The notes: a model not told the origin generated them from the sequence alone. 64,000 nt of DNA from Marinoscillum sp. MHG1-6 (GCF_024714475.1 NZ_JAMZMI010000003.1:434001-498000), one strand, 5' to 3'. Counted from the stretch's first letter, positions 1 through 9,810 are shown. A program made the numbers and translations.

Positions 1-2
1 AA

Positions 3-3000
3 GGAAAATTGATTACTGACCTGGTTCCTAACCTGGAACTAATCATAGGCAAGCAAAAGGAGCTCCCGATTCTTGGGCTCAATGAGGCGCAAAATCGGTT
101 CACTTATGTTTTTATGAGGTTCATAAAAGCATTAGCATCGGAGCAGCACCCTTTGGTGATGTTCATTGATGATCTTCAATGGGCAGACAGTGCATCACTC
201 AAACTTTTAAAAACCCTGGTATGCGATCCTGAGATGAAACATCTCTACTTTATTGGGGCCTACCGGGATAACGAAGTAGATGATAGCCATCCACTCAATA
301 TTATCTTCAACGACCTTCCGGGTCTGGGTATAGATATTGTTGAAATAAAACTGGATGATTTGAGTTTTGATGATACCCTTTCTCTCATCCAGGATACTTT
401 CTCATGTTCTGAGCAAAAAGGACGAGAACTCAATACCATCGTCCATTCAAAGACCGCCGGAAACCCATTTTTCGTCAACGAGTTTTTAAAGTCCATCTAT
501 GAAAACGAGTTAGTACGATTTGAATCGAACACTTCTAACAAGCGAGGAGAGTGGACATGGAACATTGAAGAACTGAAAGCCACCAATTTCACAGATAATG
601 TGGTGGAGTTCATGATCGAAAAACTGAAAAAGATTCATCCGGACACTCAACAACTGTTAACACTTGGTGCCTGTATCGGTGACAGATTTGACCTAAAAAC
701 TCTCCGGTATATTAATGAACATAGTGATAATATCGTCGAGTACCTATGGCAGGCTGTCATTGAGCAACTACTCCTTGTGGAAGAGACTTCAGGCGAGCTG
801 ATGAAAGCCGTTTCCGTGTCAGCCTATGATGATTATCTGGGGCTTGAATTCCGGTTTGCACATGACCGAATCAGACAAGCTGCAATTGAATTAATCCCTG
901 AAAATGAAAAAGGCGCTGTTCATCAGAAAATTGGGGAGCTACTACTGAGTAATATTAATCTTGAGAAAAAGCCAGAAAAGTTATTTGAGATCCTCGATCA
1001 GCTCAATAAAGGTATCCCCAAGAGCAAAGACAAGGCTTATCAGCTTCAATTAATTGACCTCAATGTAAAGGCTGGAAAAAAGGCCATGGCTTCCTCGGCT
1101 TACGACCTGGCTATTGATCACTTCGAATCAGCACGCAAACTTCACTCAGATTCAGACTGGGTCACTGATTACGAGCTCTCTTTTGAGTTGTTCTTATCTG
1201 AGATGGAGTGTCATCTCATTTTGGGGCATTATACCAAAATGGAGGGATTGGGAAATATTTTACTATCCAAATCTCAAACCCAACTGGATACCCTGAAAGC
1301 CCAGAACATCTTTGTACAGTCCTACATCGCTCAGAGTAAACATCATGAGGTGATCAATTACGGCTTGGACGTGTTGAGTGAAGTAGGCATAAAACTTCCT
1401 AAAAAACCAAACGACCTACATATACTAACAGCGCTGGGGAAAACCAAGTGGGTTCTCCGGTCACGAAAAGCAGAGGAGCTTGAGAACTTGCCGGAGATGA
1501 CGGACGAAACACTATCTCTGGCTATCAAAATGATCTCAAGTATCAGTACCGCCTCCTATCATAACTTCCCCAAACTTTTCCCACTGGGCATCTTCAAGGC
1601 AGTACAACTTTCCTTAAAACATGGTAATCATGTAGAGTCAATCTCATTTTATGGAGGATATGGCACTATCCTTTGTGGGGTATTAGGACAATATGATGAA
1701 GGGTATGACTTCGGGCAACTATCCTTGCGACTTCTACGCCAATCAGACAAATTTCAAACGGTTCTTCCAAAGACCCTGGTGATCCAGTATGCCTTCATCA
1801 ACCATTGGAAAAATCCCGTAAGAGATGCCATCGCACCCCTTCAGGAGGCTTATATCAAATCTCTGGAGATCGGAGATAATCAATATGCTGCTTCCGCAGT
1901 ATTCCTGAAAATTTGTGCTGAATACAATTGTGGTGTAAGCCTGAATCAAATAGTGAATGAGGCCATCCCGTATCTGGAGAAAATGAATTCTCTCAATCAG
2001 GAAAGCTATCAACTTTACACCAAAATCGTTTTCCAAAGCATTTTGAATATTCACTCTGATTTGGATCAGCCGTGGGAGCTGGAAGGAACTGAGTTTAGTC
2101 TGAGCCATTTCTATAGCGATCAATTCAAAAAGGAATTCCAAAAAGATCAAACGGCATTATTTCACATTAACCTTTCGCTGACCCTTATTCACTTCCTATT
2201 TGGAAATTATAAAGAGGCTTTGCATCATATAGATGAGGTAAAACGGTATATGGAAATTGCTTTAAGCACAGTCTACTTCCCTATTGTCTATTTCTATGAT
2301 ACCCTGGTCCGGCTCCGACAATTCAAATATTCTGAGAAGTCAACACAAAAGAAATGGATGAAAATAATCCGGGGCAATGTCAAGAAATTGGTGAAATGGG
2401 CTCACCATTCCCCTTCGAATTTTCAACATAAGTATGATCTTATTCAGGCGGAATTGGCTGCCATAAGCAACAATCCTGATTCAGCAATAACACATTATCA
2501 AAAGGCCATTACCAATGCGGAGAAAAGCGAATACCAAAATGAATTAGCCCTCTCCCAGGAACTTTACGGACGATTTTTCGCTCGAAAGGGGGATCACGAA
2601 GCAGAATCAAAGCAACTGAAAGCAGCTCTTAAGACTTACCAGAAATGGGGCGCAAAATCAAAGGTAGCACAGCTCAAAAAAGAGTTTTCGTACCTCAAAG
2701 AGAAACGAAACATTGACCTGACCTCCACCTTTACGTCTGGTTCTTTGGGTACCATGAGCGGATCGGTGGCCCTTGATTTAAGTTCTGTTCTGAAAGCTGC
2801 CAGCACCATTTCCAGCGAAATTCAGCTGACCAAAGCCATTCCGTCCCTACTGAACATACTCATTGAAAATGCAGGCGCACAGACCGGGGCATTTATACTC
2901 GTAGAAAATGGAGGGAAGGAGAGGTTATCGATCTATGCCACTTGTCATGTAGGCGAGGAAGCCAGTATGGTTGACCCCGTTTTGGTAGAAGAAGCTGACA

Positions 3001-4064
3001 ATATACCGGAATCAATCATACGCTATGTCCATCGTACCCGTGAAAGGATTATACTGGACAATGGCCCTGCGGACGATCGCTTTGGAAATGATCCTTACAT
3101 TAGAAAAGAAAAAGTGCAAAGTGCACTCTGTTTACCGGTAATCCACTCGGGAAACCTACTTGGAATTATCTACCTTGAAAACAGGCTGAATAAAGGTGTA
3201 TTTACGGCTGAGCGCACCGACCTCCTATCTATGCTCTCAGGACAAATAGCCATTACGCTCAATAACGCCCTGCTTTACGACACGTTGGAGCAAAAGGTGA
3301 AAGAGCGCACCAGGGAAATCGAACAGCAGAAAAACATTCTGGATCGGCAAAATGTACAGCTCACAGAACTTAACAACGATAAGGATTACCTTATCAGTGT
3401 CGTTTCCCATGACTTACGAAACCCACTCTATCTTATCAAGGGATACGTAGACATGGTCATGGCTGACCCTCAATCTGATGAAGCCAAAGAGTATCTCAAA
3501 CATGTTCTTGAATCAAGTAACCGCATGGAGGGCCTTATCACCAGGATACTGGATACTAATGCCATTAACTCCGGAGAAGTCAATGTAGAGTACTCAACGT
3601 TTGAATTGATCGCAGAAATTCAAAATGAAATTCACAACCATCAGGAAAAGGCCCGAGCGAAGAAAATCAGCCTGACATTCAATTCGGATATAGATGAGGT
3701 CAGCATAACATCTGATGCCAGCCATATTCGTCAGATCTTAGACAACCTGATTTCAAATGGCATAAAGTACACCCAGAAAAATGGAGAAGTGGCTGTATCC
3801 ATTGGACATGGAAATAGTGAAGGATGGGTCATCCTGTCTGTGGAGGACAATGGGCAAGGCATGAGCCGGAAAGATCAAAAACTCCTGTTTAGCAAATTTC
3901 AAACATTGAGTTCTATTCCTACGGCTGGTGAAAAGTCAACCGGAATAGGGTTATCCATAGTGAAACGCTATGTCGAGTCACTCAAAGGTCATATCCGGGT
4001 AGAAAGTGAACCTCATAATGGCTCAAAGTTTTATGTTGAGCTGCCTTTGGCACCCCAGAACTGA
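3..4064 (+). CDS. AAA-ATPase/GAF/histidine kinase hybrid sensor (5' truncated)
   Basis: Large signalling protein whose frame is open at the left edge; about 1350 residues are visible. Numbered from the first in-frame TTG (position 9): a predicted-ATPase segment with a Walker B (LVMFIDDLQWAD, D54-D55), a long helical TPR-like region (about 330-880), a GAF domain (about 930-1085), a coiled coil, a HisKA box (SHDLRNP, H1134) and a HATPase_c domain (N box at N1246, DNGQGM, GIGLSI). Proteins of this build often start with a Ser/Thr kinase domain and the Walker A of the ATPase; both would lie outside the window. There is no membrane segment and no receiver, so it is probably a cytoplasmic sensor that phosphorylates a separate regulator. 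The signal is unknown. Confidence 0.85.
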   Translation, partial: GKLITDLVPNLELIIGKQKELPILGLNEAQNRFTYVFMRFIKALASEQHPLVMFIDDLQWADSASLKLLKTLVCDPEMKHLYFIGAYRDNEVDDSHPLNIIFNDLPGLGIDIVEIKLDDLSFDDTLSLIQDTFSCSEQKGRELNTIVHSKTAGNPFFVNEFLKSIYENELVRFESNTSNKRGEWTWNIEELKATNFTDNVVEFMIEKLKKIHPDTQQLLTLGACIGDRFDLKTLRYINEHSDNIVEYLWQAVIEQLLLVEETSGELMKAVSVSAYDDYLGLEFRFAHDRIRQAAIELIPENEKGAVHQKIGELLLSNINLEKKPEKLFEILDQLNKGIPKSKDKAYQLQLIDLNVKAGKKAMASSAYDLAIDHFESARKLHSDSDWVTDYELSFELFLSEMECHLILGHYTKMEGLGNILLSKSQTQLDTLKAQNIFVQSYIAQSKHHEVINYGLDVLSEVGIKLPKKPNDLHILTALGKTKWVLRSRKAEELENLPEMTDETLSLAIKMISSISTASYHNFPKLFPLGIFKAVQLSLKHGNHVESISFYGGYGTILCGVLGQYDEGYDFGQLSLRLLRQSDKFQTVLPKTLVIQYAFINHWKNPVRDAIAPLQEAYIKSLEIGDNQYAASAVFLKICAEYNCGVSLNQIVNEAIPYLEKMNSLNQESYQLYTKIVFQSILNIHSDLDQPWELEGTEFSLSHFYSDQFKKEFQKDQTALFHINLSLTLIHFLFGNYKEALHHIDEVKRYMEIALSTVYFPIVYFYDTLVRLRQFKYSEKSTQKKWMKIIRGNVKKLVKWAHHSPSNFQHKYDLIQAELAAISNNPDSAITHYQKAITNAEKSEYQNELALSQELYGRFFARKGDHEAESKQLKAALKTYQKWGAKSKVAQLKKEFSYLKEKRNIDLTSTFTSGSLGTMSGSVALDLSSVLKAASTISSEIQLTKAIPSLLNILIENAGAQTGAFILVENGGKERLSIYATCHVGEEASMVDPVLVEEADNIPESIIRYVHRTRERIILDNGPADDRFGNDPYIRKEKVQSALCLPVIHSGNLLGIIYLENRLNKGVFTAERTDLLSMLSGQIAITLNNALLYDTLEQKVKERTREIEQQKNILDRQNVQLTELNNDKDYLISVVSHDLRNPLYLIKGYVDMVMADPQSDEAKEYLKHVLESSNRMEGLITRILDTNAINSGEVNVEYSTFELIAEIQNEIHNHQEKARAKKISLTFNSDIDEVSITSDASHIRQILDNLISNGIKYTQKNGEVAVSIGHGNSEGWVILSVEDNGQGMSRKDQKLLFSKFQTLSSIPTAGEKSTGIGLSIVKRYVESLKGHIRVESEPHNGSKFYVELPLAPQN

Positions 4065-4080
4065 TTGCCTTACCTCACCT

Positions 4081-4914
4081 TTAGACTCTTACCGTAAAAA
4101 TGGGAATCTTTGTGTGGTTCGCTACACTTTCCGCATTGGATCCGGCGATTAGGTGACCGATCCCAGTGTAGCCGTGCGTTCCCATGACAATCAGATCAGC
4201 TTTTTCCTTTTCGGAAAAATGCAATATGCCATCCGTTACAAAAGGGGAATCATAAACATGATATGTGTAATCTTTAAAATGATGGTATTTCGCAAACTCC
4301 TGAATTCGCTCGATGGCAGTATCTTCTGTATAGGCCCAATCTGATGAGTTATAGACTTTCAGCAACTTCATCTTTAATCCAAGCATTTTTTGGAGGTCCT
4401 TGGCCAGTTTTATGGATTTGTTATCAGAAAAATCAGTCGCAAAAACCATTTCTGACATTTGAGAGAAATCAACCTCATGCTTCACAGTTAGCACAGGCAC
4501 TTCCGAATAGCGTATTACGCGCTCCGTATTTGACCCAACAAATATTTCTTTTAAGCCAGATGCACCCTTGGAGCCCATAACAATCAAATCTGCCTGCTCG
4601 CTAACAATGGTCTTTTGAATGCTATCAAAGGGCTTACCATAAAGCAAATCACCTGAAATCATCAGGTCACCTGATAAGTGCTTCTCAACAACATGGTTCA
4701 ATTTATCTTCGAGGACTTTGATGATCTGATCATTGTAGAGATTCTCCATCTGAAAACCTCCATATTCCGGGTAAAGGCTCAGGTATCCGGAAGGAACCTC
4801 CACTACATGAATCAATTTGATAGTTGCTTCCTGAATCTTTGCCAGCTGTATAGCAGTATTCAGGGCAAATTCTGCCTCGGTAGAAAAGTCATAGGGTACA
4901 ATTAGCGTTTTCAT
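4081..4914 (-). CDS. Tandem universal stress protein (two UspA domains)
   Basis: A 277-residue cytoplasmic protein made of two UspA domains (about 1-145 and 150-277). Each starts with a typical beta strand (LIVPYDFS; MVFATDFSDN) and each keeps the nucleotide-binding pattern GxxGxxG-x(n)-GS (GSKGASG...GSN and GTHGYTG...GSN), so both halves look able to bind ATP. Usp proteins in this phylum accompany stress, starvation or low-oxygen responses. It converges on the histidine kinase upstream and lies divergent to tonB; a single-domain relative sits at 5968-6381. The start is the ATG at 4914. The precise role cannot be told from sequence. Confidence 0.9.
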   Translation of the reverse strand: MKTLIVPYDFSTEAEFALNTAIQLAKIQEATIKLIHVVEVPSGYLSLYPEYGGFQMENLYNDQIIKVLEDKLNHVVEKHLSGDLMISGDLLYGKPFDSIQKTIVSEQADLIVMGSKGASGLKEIFVGSNTERVIRYSEVPVLTVKHEVDFSQMSEMVFATDFSDNKSIKLAKDLQKMLGLKMKLLKVYNSSDWAYTEDTAIERIQEFAKYHHFKDYTYHVYDSPFVTDGILHFSEKEKADLIVMGTHGYTGIGHLIAGSNAESVANHTKIPIFTVRV

Positions 4915-5055
4915 AACATTCAGGTTTATAGGATATGAATCTTAACAATTTAAATGAAAAAAACACTCTTTAGAATCACCTTTCTCAATGACCTTGGTCA
5001 GTTTCCTGAATAGCTGTTTTACGTTATAAATAATAGATAGAAACGTCAAATAGCC

Positions 5056-5883
5056 ATGTTTGCAATCGATCAAACGACTAAATCCAAGGTTCCGTTGACC
5101 TGTGAGCCTCTTGATGACAAGGCGCATAAGCAGCTCCATGGAAATTCTTATGCTGATAAGGAGCAGGCACAAGTAATAGGAGAGCTCATTTCATTGAAGT
5201 ACGAACGGTCTGAGCAACAAGAACAGTTGCGTAGACTCTTTTTCGTGATTGGACTAATCATAAGCCTGTTATCTCTCATCTTGCTTTTTGAATGGAAAAC
5301 CTATGACAGCGGTGATTTAGTTGATCTGGGTGATATAGAGGCAGATTTTGATGAAATAGTTGAAATTCCACCAACAGAACAGCCACCACCCCCTCCTCCC
5401 TCCAAAAAGCTTATTGCTCCGGTTATTCAGGAAGTCCCGGATGAGGTAATTATAGAAGAAGTGGAAATTGAACTTGATGTAGAGGTCACACAGGATGAAA
5501 TCATTCGGGATGTTAAATACAACCTCGACCTACAGGCCGATCCGCCTGCAGAGGAAGCTGAAGAAATCTTTGACATTGTTGAGTCACGTCCTGAACCCGT
5601 AGGTGGCATGAAAGCCTTTTATGAATATGTTCAAAACAATCTAAAGTACCCTGCCACAGCCCGAAGACTTGGACTAAGCGGCAGAGTCTACGTTCAATTT
5701 GTTGTAGAAAAGGATGGTTCAATCACAGATGTAAAGGTCATCAAAGGGTTTTATGATGCTTGTGACCAGGAAGCCGTCAGGGTTATTCAGGGAGCTCCTA
5801 AATGGAAACCGGGGGCACAACGTGGCAGGCCCGTTAGAGTTTATCAAAGGCTCCCGATTGTATTTAAGCTTCAAGAGCTATAA
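5056..5883 (+). CDS. TonB-like energy transducer
   Basis: A 275-residue inner-membrane protein with a cytoplasmic N-terminal stretch of about 58 residues, one membrane helix (about 59-80, RRLFFVIGLIISLLS), a periplasmic linker with a proline run (PPPPPP, near 112) and acidic E/D/V-rich segments, and a C-terminal TonB domain (about 185-275; LKYPATARRLGLSGRVYVQF, then WKPGAQRGRPV). TonB couples ExbB/ExbD proton-motive energy to outer-membrane receptors. No exbB or exbD is nearby. The N-terminal extension before the helix is longer than in many TonBs; the ATG at 5056 is the only convenient start in frame. A strong terminator follows at once, so it is probably monocistronic. Confidence 0.9.
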   Translation: MFAIDQTTKSKVPLTCEPLDDKAHKQLHGNSYADKEQAQVIGELISLKYERSEQQEQLRRLFFVIGLIISLLSLILLFEWKTYDSGDLVDLGDIEADFDEIVEIPPTEQPPPPPPSKKLIAPVIQEVPDEVIIEEVEIELDVEVTQDEIIRDVKYNLDLQADPPAEEAEEIFDIVESRPEPVGGMKAFYEYVQNNLKYPATARRLGLSGRVYVQFVVEKDGSITDVKVIKGFYDACDQEAVRVIQGAPKWKPGAQRGRPVRVYQRLPIVFKLQEL

Positions 5884-5910
5884 ATGAGATAAGATCGAGC
5901 GCAAACAAAA

Positions 5911-5941
5911 AGGGGCACCTCAATGAGGTGCCTCTTTTTTT
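5911..5941. terminator. Bidirectional intrinsic terminator between tonB and usp
   Basis: Eleven-base-pair stem (AGGGGCACCTC / GAGGTGCCTCT, one G-T pair) with a 3-nt loop. A T run follows on the plus strand, and AAAAA precedes the stem, giving a T run for the minus strand. It serves the convergent genes ending at 5883 and 5968. Confidence 0.9.
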
Positions 5942-5967
5942 ATGAAAAACACTAAAGATTAAGAAAG

Positions 5968-6381
5968 CTATGCAGGTATGGAGCTATTTTCCATCGCAGG
6001 GACCACCACCACAGGGCATTCCAAATGCCTTAGCATTTCCCCTGTCATACTACCAATTTCATTGCTGCCTGTCCCATTCAATCCCATCACAATAATTTCC
6101 GCCCCAGCCTCTCTGATAAAGTTTGTAATCGCCTCCAACCTGTCCCCATAACCAATGACACTCTTCACATTCAAACTGTACAGACCTGAAAGGTTTTCAC
6201 TTATATTCCTCAGCTTGGTATCAATCTCTTCTACATACTGAGAATCACTGGTATATGGCGTGATGTGCATTAGGGTCAATGGAGAATTGCTGCCTTTGGC
6301 CAATCTAATACCTGTCATCACTGCCTTCCAGGCTGTGGGTGAAAAATCTGTTGGTACTAAAACTCCCTTTATATTTTCCAT
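5968..6381 (-). CDS. Universal stress protein, single domain
   Basis: One UspA domain of 137 residues starting MENIKGVLVPTDFSP. The reading frame extends upstream to a possible ATG at 6444, but the extra 21 residues (rich in K, W, R) do not resemble a Usp N-terminus, so the ATG at 6381 is preferred. The C-terminal nucleotide loop is degenerate (GLNGTGSNEIGSMTG) compared with the tandem Usp at 4081-4914, so ATP binding is uncertain. The end (CPVVVVPA) is typical of the family. It is divergent from the PAS histidine kinase at 6502 with about 120 nt between, and converges on tonB. Confidence 0.85.
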   Translation of the reverse strand: MENIKGVLVPTDFSPTAWKAVMTGIRLAKGSNSPLTLMHITPYTSDSQYVEEIDTKLRNISENLSGLYSLNVKSVIGYGDRLEAITNFIREAGAEIIVMGLNGTGSNEIGSMTGEMLRHLECPVVVVPAMENSSIPA

Positions 6382-6501
6382 CTTCACAAACTTGATGTTC
6401 CAAAGATGTCGGGGTTTCGTTTTTTGCCACATGACATTTGTCACCCGATGAAATGATTAACTTCGAGATAGTCAAATGACGCCAGGAGATATCTTTGTTC
6501 T

Positions 6502-8079
6502 ATGGACTCGGGAATAAACCTAATTAATGAAGTCTTTCTAGCCGCCTCTGAAGGAATTATCATTTCGGATAAAAAAGGCCGTATCATCTCAGCTAACCCC
6601 ACCGCGGAGAGGATGTTTGGTTATAACACTGGAGAGCTGGAAAACATGCTTATTGAAGACCTGGTACCCCAGAGCATCAGGGATCATCATCATGCCCACA
6701 GGTCCCAATACTTTCATCAGCCAAAACCACGTCCAATGGGTATCGGGATGGACCTTTTTGGGCAAAAACGAGATGGCAATGTATTCCCAATAGAAATTAG
6801 CTTAAGCCATTTTATACAGGATAATCAACCCTTTGTTGCTTCATTCATCAACGACATTACGGAAAGAAAAAAACAGCAGGAGCAGCTCAAACAATACGCC
6901 AACCAGCTGGAAGAAAAAGTGAAAGAACGAACCCAGGAATTGGAACACCTGAACCTGGGACTTCGCAAAGAGGTCATGGACCGCAGAGCCGCAGAATTGG
7001 CGCTAAGAAAGAGTCAGAAACTTTATGAATTGATTGCCCGAAATTTTCCTAATGGGGCTGTGAATGTTGTAGATAAGGAATTCAATATTCTATTCCGTGA
7101 AGGAAAGGGACTAAAGTTCGATACTGACGAGCAAGGAAACTATATTGAATTAATTCCTCCTGAAGATCAGGATTATATCAAAAATTGTCTTGCCGAGTGT
7201 CAGAAAGGAGATCAAAGCACCTGGGAACACCATCTCGATGGAGAAACCTTTATGGTGCATGCGGTCCCTATTTCGTTTGATCAGAATATATCAGAACAAA
7301 TCCTCATCGTAGAGGAAAACATAACCGAAATAAAGAAGGCCGAACAGGAAACCCGAAAACTTCTTTCACGAGAGCGTGAACTCAATGAAATGAAGTCCCG
7401 ATTCGTGTCCATGGCCTCACATGAATTCAGAACTCCTTTAAGTACTGTCCTTTCTTCTGTGAACCTTATTGCCAAATACACAGAATCCGATCAACAGGAA
7501 AAAAGAGACAAACATCTTAATCGCATTAGGGCATCTGTAAAGAACCTCACAGAAATACTTAATGATTTCTTATCTCTGGAAAAATTGGAAGCCGGGGCGA
7601 TTGAGTGCCTGATGGAAGAGGTGGACATGCAGGCTTTCACCCAGGAGGTGATCGATGACCTTTCAGGAATTAAAAAAACGGGTCAGAAATTCAAATTTGA
7701 TCACAAGGGAGCGGTTATTTTCACAACTGACCCCAGGCTGCTCAAAAATGTTCTTATCAACCTGATTTCCAACGCCATTAAATACTCTCCGGAAAACTCG
7801 GCCGTCGATATTATCCAGGAGATTTCAGAGGATACGCTGAATATAGAAATTAAGGATCGAGGAATGGGTATCCCTCTTGAAGAACAAAAAGACCTTTTTC
7901 AAAGATTCTTTAGAGCAAAAAATGCTTTCAACATTCAGGGAACAGGTTTAGGGCTGCATATTGTAGATAAATATATTAGTTTGCTTTCTGGTGAGATTAA
8001 GTTGGAAAGCGAAGAAGGAAAGGGTACAACTATTAAAATTTTACTTCCAAATGGAACAAAGGAAACTACTCGTCATTGA
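6502..8079 (+). CDS. PAS-domain sensor histidine kinase
   Basis: A 525-residue soluble sensor. It carries an N-terminal PAS domain (about 8-125, with NPTAERMFGY and a PAC-like end DITERKK), a coiled coil (EEKVKERTQELEHL), a second PAS-like domain (about 170-280), a HisKA box (SHEFRTPL, H307) and a HATPase_c domain (NLISNAIKYS, DRGMGIP, GTGLGLHIV). There is no transmembrane helix, so the signal is likely cytoplasmic, such as redox state or a diffusible ligand. Its last 29 nt overlap the start of the receiver-CRP gene at 8051, which is almost certainly its cognate response regulator. Confidence 0.92.
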   Translation: MDSGINLINEVFLAASEGIIISDKKGRIISANPTAERMFGYNTGELENMLIEDLVPQSIRDHHHAHRSQYFHQPKPRPMGIGMDLFGQKRDGNVFPIEISLSHFIQDNQPFVASFINDITERKKQQEQLKQYANQLEEKVKERTQELEHLNLGLRKEVMDRRAAELALRKSQKLYELIARNFPNGAVNVVDKEFNILFREGKGLKFDTDEQGNYIELIPPEDQDYIKNCLAECQKGDQSTWEHHLDGETFMVHAVPISFDQNISEQILIVEENITEIKKAEQETRKLLSRERELNEMKSRFVSMASHEFRTPLSTVLSSVNLIAKYTESDQQEKRDKHLNRIRASVKNLTEILNDFLSLEKLEAGAIECLMEEVDMQAFTQEVIDDLSGIKKTGQKFKFDHKGAVIFTTDPRLLKNVLINLISNAIKYSPENSAVDIIQEISEDTLNIEIKDRGMGIPLEEQKDLFQRFFRAKNAFNIQGTGLGLHIVDKYISLLSGEIKLESEEGKGTTIKILLPNGTKETTRH

Positions 8080-9094
8080 GGACAATGAGGAAATGCGTGA
8101 TAACATCGTAGAGCTCCTGGAATTGAGCAACTACAAAGTTTTTGATGCCGGTAACGGAAAAGACGGAGTGAAACAAGCCATTAAGGAAACGCCCGATCTG
8201 ATTATTTGCGATATCATGATGCCCGGAATGGATGGGTATGAAGTCCTTTATCTTCTATCACAAAACCCGAGCACTTCGGCCATCCCATTTATCTTTTTGA
8301 CTGCAAAAAGTGAAAAGTCAGATTTCCGAAAGGGCATGAGCATGGGAGCAGATGACTATCTGACGAAGCCCTTTGAGGAAATGGATTTATTGGAGGCAGT
8401 AGAGCGTCGACTAAAGAAATACGATCAACTGCAAACCGAACGTAAATCAGGAGTAGAAGGCTTTCTTGAAGAAGCCGCCAAATTTGGTAGCTTAGAAAAC
8501 CTGAAGAGGGATAGAAAAACGCGCCATTTTGATAAAAAGGAATCGATTTTCAAACAGGGAGATTTTCCGCACTACCTCTATGCCATCAAAAGCGGAAAGG
8601 TCAAGATCTTCAAAATTAACACCGATGGCAAGCAATTTATCCATCAGATCCTGGGACCAGAAGAATTCATGGGACAGCACGCCTTAATCCAGGATGTCAA
8701 CCACACTGAATTTGCGGAAGCACTTGAACCAACGGAGGTCATTCTGATCCCAAGATTAGATTTTCAAAACTTAATCTTTCAGAACAGGGAAGTATCCTCG
8801 CAGTTCATCAAGATGCTTTCAAAAGACATCGTAGACAAAGAACATGAGCTCATCGGCCTGGCATACGATACACTGCGTAAACGTACGGCTGATAACCTGA
8901 TCAAACTTTTGGACGCCAATAATGGTAGCGCGACGATCAATATCAGTAGAAATGACCTTGCGAGCATGGTCGGAACTGCTACCGAATCAGTCATTAGGGT
9001 ATTGTCTGAATTCAAAAAAGACGGCCTGATCAAGATTGATAATACCGGCATCAGCATTGAACAGCCAGATGAAATCCGTAGAATTCGCTTTTAA
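8051..9094 (+). CDS. Response regulator with CRP/FNR-type output
   Basis: A 347-residue transcription factor joining a receiver domain (about 1-125; phospho-acceptor D54 in CDIMMPGMDG, conserved K in LTAKSEKS) to a cyclic-nucleotide-binding/CRP-like beta-roll (about 160-275; SIFKQGDFPHYLYAIKSG) and a CRP-type winged helix (about 280-347; ISRNDLASMVGTATESVIRV). The frame is open upstream to 7991, but the ATG at 8051 starts just before the receiver (MEQRKLLVIEDNEEM) and overlaps the kinase gene by 29 nt, a sign of translational coupling. No FNR-type cysteine cluster is seen at the N-terminus. Receiver-CRP fusions are uncommon; phosphorylation presumably replaces or adds to small-ligand control. 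Confidence 0.92.
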   Translation: MEQRKLLVIEDNEEMRDNIVELLELSNYKVFDAGNGKDGVKQAIKETPDLIICDIMMPGMDGYEVLYLLSQNPSTSAIPFIFLTAKSEKSDFRKGMSMGADDYLTKPFEEMDLLEAVERRLKKYDQLQTERKSGVEGFLEEAAKFGSLENLKRDRKTRHFDKKESIFKQGDFPHYLYAIKSGKVKIFKINTDGKQFIHQILGPEEFMGQHALIQDVNHTEFAEALEPTEVILIPRLDFQNLIFQNREVSSQFIKMLSKDIVDKEHELIGLAYDTLRKRTADNLIKLLDANNGSATINISRNDLASMVGTATESVIRVLSEFKKDGLIKIDNTGISIEQPDEIRRIRF

Positions 9095-9103
9095 AATCCT
9101 CAA

Positions 9104-9469
9104 ATGATGCTAGGACTTAGAACTACCATTTACAAAGTCGATGACCTGCAAAAGGCTACGGAATGGTACGAGAAGGCCTTTAACACCAGCCCCTATTTCG
9201 TAGAGCCATTTTATGTTGGTTTCAATATAGGAGGTTATGAGCTCGGACTTTTGCCTGATGACACCGCTACTGCATCCAAAAGTCACAATATATTAAGCTA
9301 CTGGGGAGTAGAGGACATCAATGAAACGTATCAATTTCTGTTATCTATCGGTGCCTCAGAATTAGAATCACCAACGAATGTCGGTGGAGAAATCGTAGTG
9401 GCCGCAGTAAAGGATCCATGGGGAAATGCGATTGGGATCATCTTCAATCCAGAATTTAAACTCCAATAG
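9104..9469 (+). CDS. VOC-superfamily (glyoxalase/bleomycin-resistance-like) protein
   Basis: A 121-residue VOC-fold protein: an N-terminal beta-alpha-beta-beta-beta unit (LRTTIYKVDDLQKATEWYEKAF) and a second unit ending DPWGNAIGIIFNPEF. Many members are metal-dependent lyases, isomerases or dioxygenases; others only bind ligands. The substrate cannot be deduced. It starts 9 nt after the receiver-CRP gene and is probably co-transcribed with it. Two adjacent ATGs (9104 and 9107) are possible starts. Confidence 0.85.
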   Translation: MMLGLRTTIYKVDDLQKATEWYEKAFNTSPYFVEPFYVGFNIGGYELGLLPDDTATASKSHNILSYWGVEDINETYQFLLSIGASELESPTNVGGEIVVAAVKDPWGNAIGIIFNPEFKLQ

Positions 9470-9573
9470 ACACCGTTTTACACAAACAATATTTAAGTAT
9501 CTGACTTAAGTCATTTGATTTATGATTTTTGAGGACTAACTTCATAACATTATCCTCCTCGAATATTCTTGTT

Positions 9574-9810
9574 ATGAAAGCAATCTCCAAAACTCTCCTC
9601 CAAAACCATCTGCTGGTCAGAAACAGATACCGAAATGAAGAATATCTCATTGACCAAAGAACCTATGAATATCTCATGGATTTCATCCATCTTAATCATC
9701 AAAGTATCTATGAACTTCCGGATGATGAGATGATCGAGGCTGATAAATTACTTTCTAACAGGATAACAACACATTGTCATGTCAGAATCAATGAACTGAT
9801 TTTTGAGTAA
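9574..9810 (+). CDS. Small hypothetical protein (78 aa)
   Basis: Unrecognised. An ATG at 9574 gives a 78-residue hydrophilic protein (MKAISKTLLQNHLLVRNR...) with no signal peptide or membrane helix; the frame is open back to 9529, but that extension looks like untranslated leader. The composition is plausible for a real protein, and the frame overlaps the 3' end of ackA (opposite strand) by only 23 nt, so it is not a simple antisense shadow. A 10-bp perfect palindrome (GACTTAAGTC, 9503-9512) lies upstream. Function unknown; it could be part of the preceding stress block. Confidence 0.5.
   Translation: MKAISKTLLQNHLLVRNRYRNEEYLIDQRTYEYLMDFIHLNHQSIYELPDDEMIEADKLLSNRITTHCHVRINELIFE

Noticed and set aside
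1743-2150. 135-residue minus-strand frame in the first kinase gene
   Set aside because: Antisense to a continuous helical region of the sensor protein; no motif.
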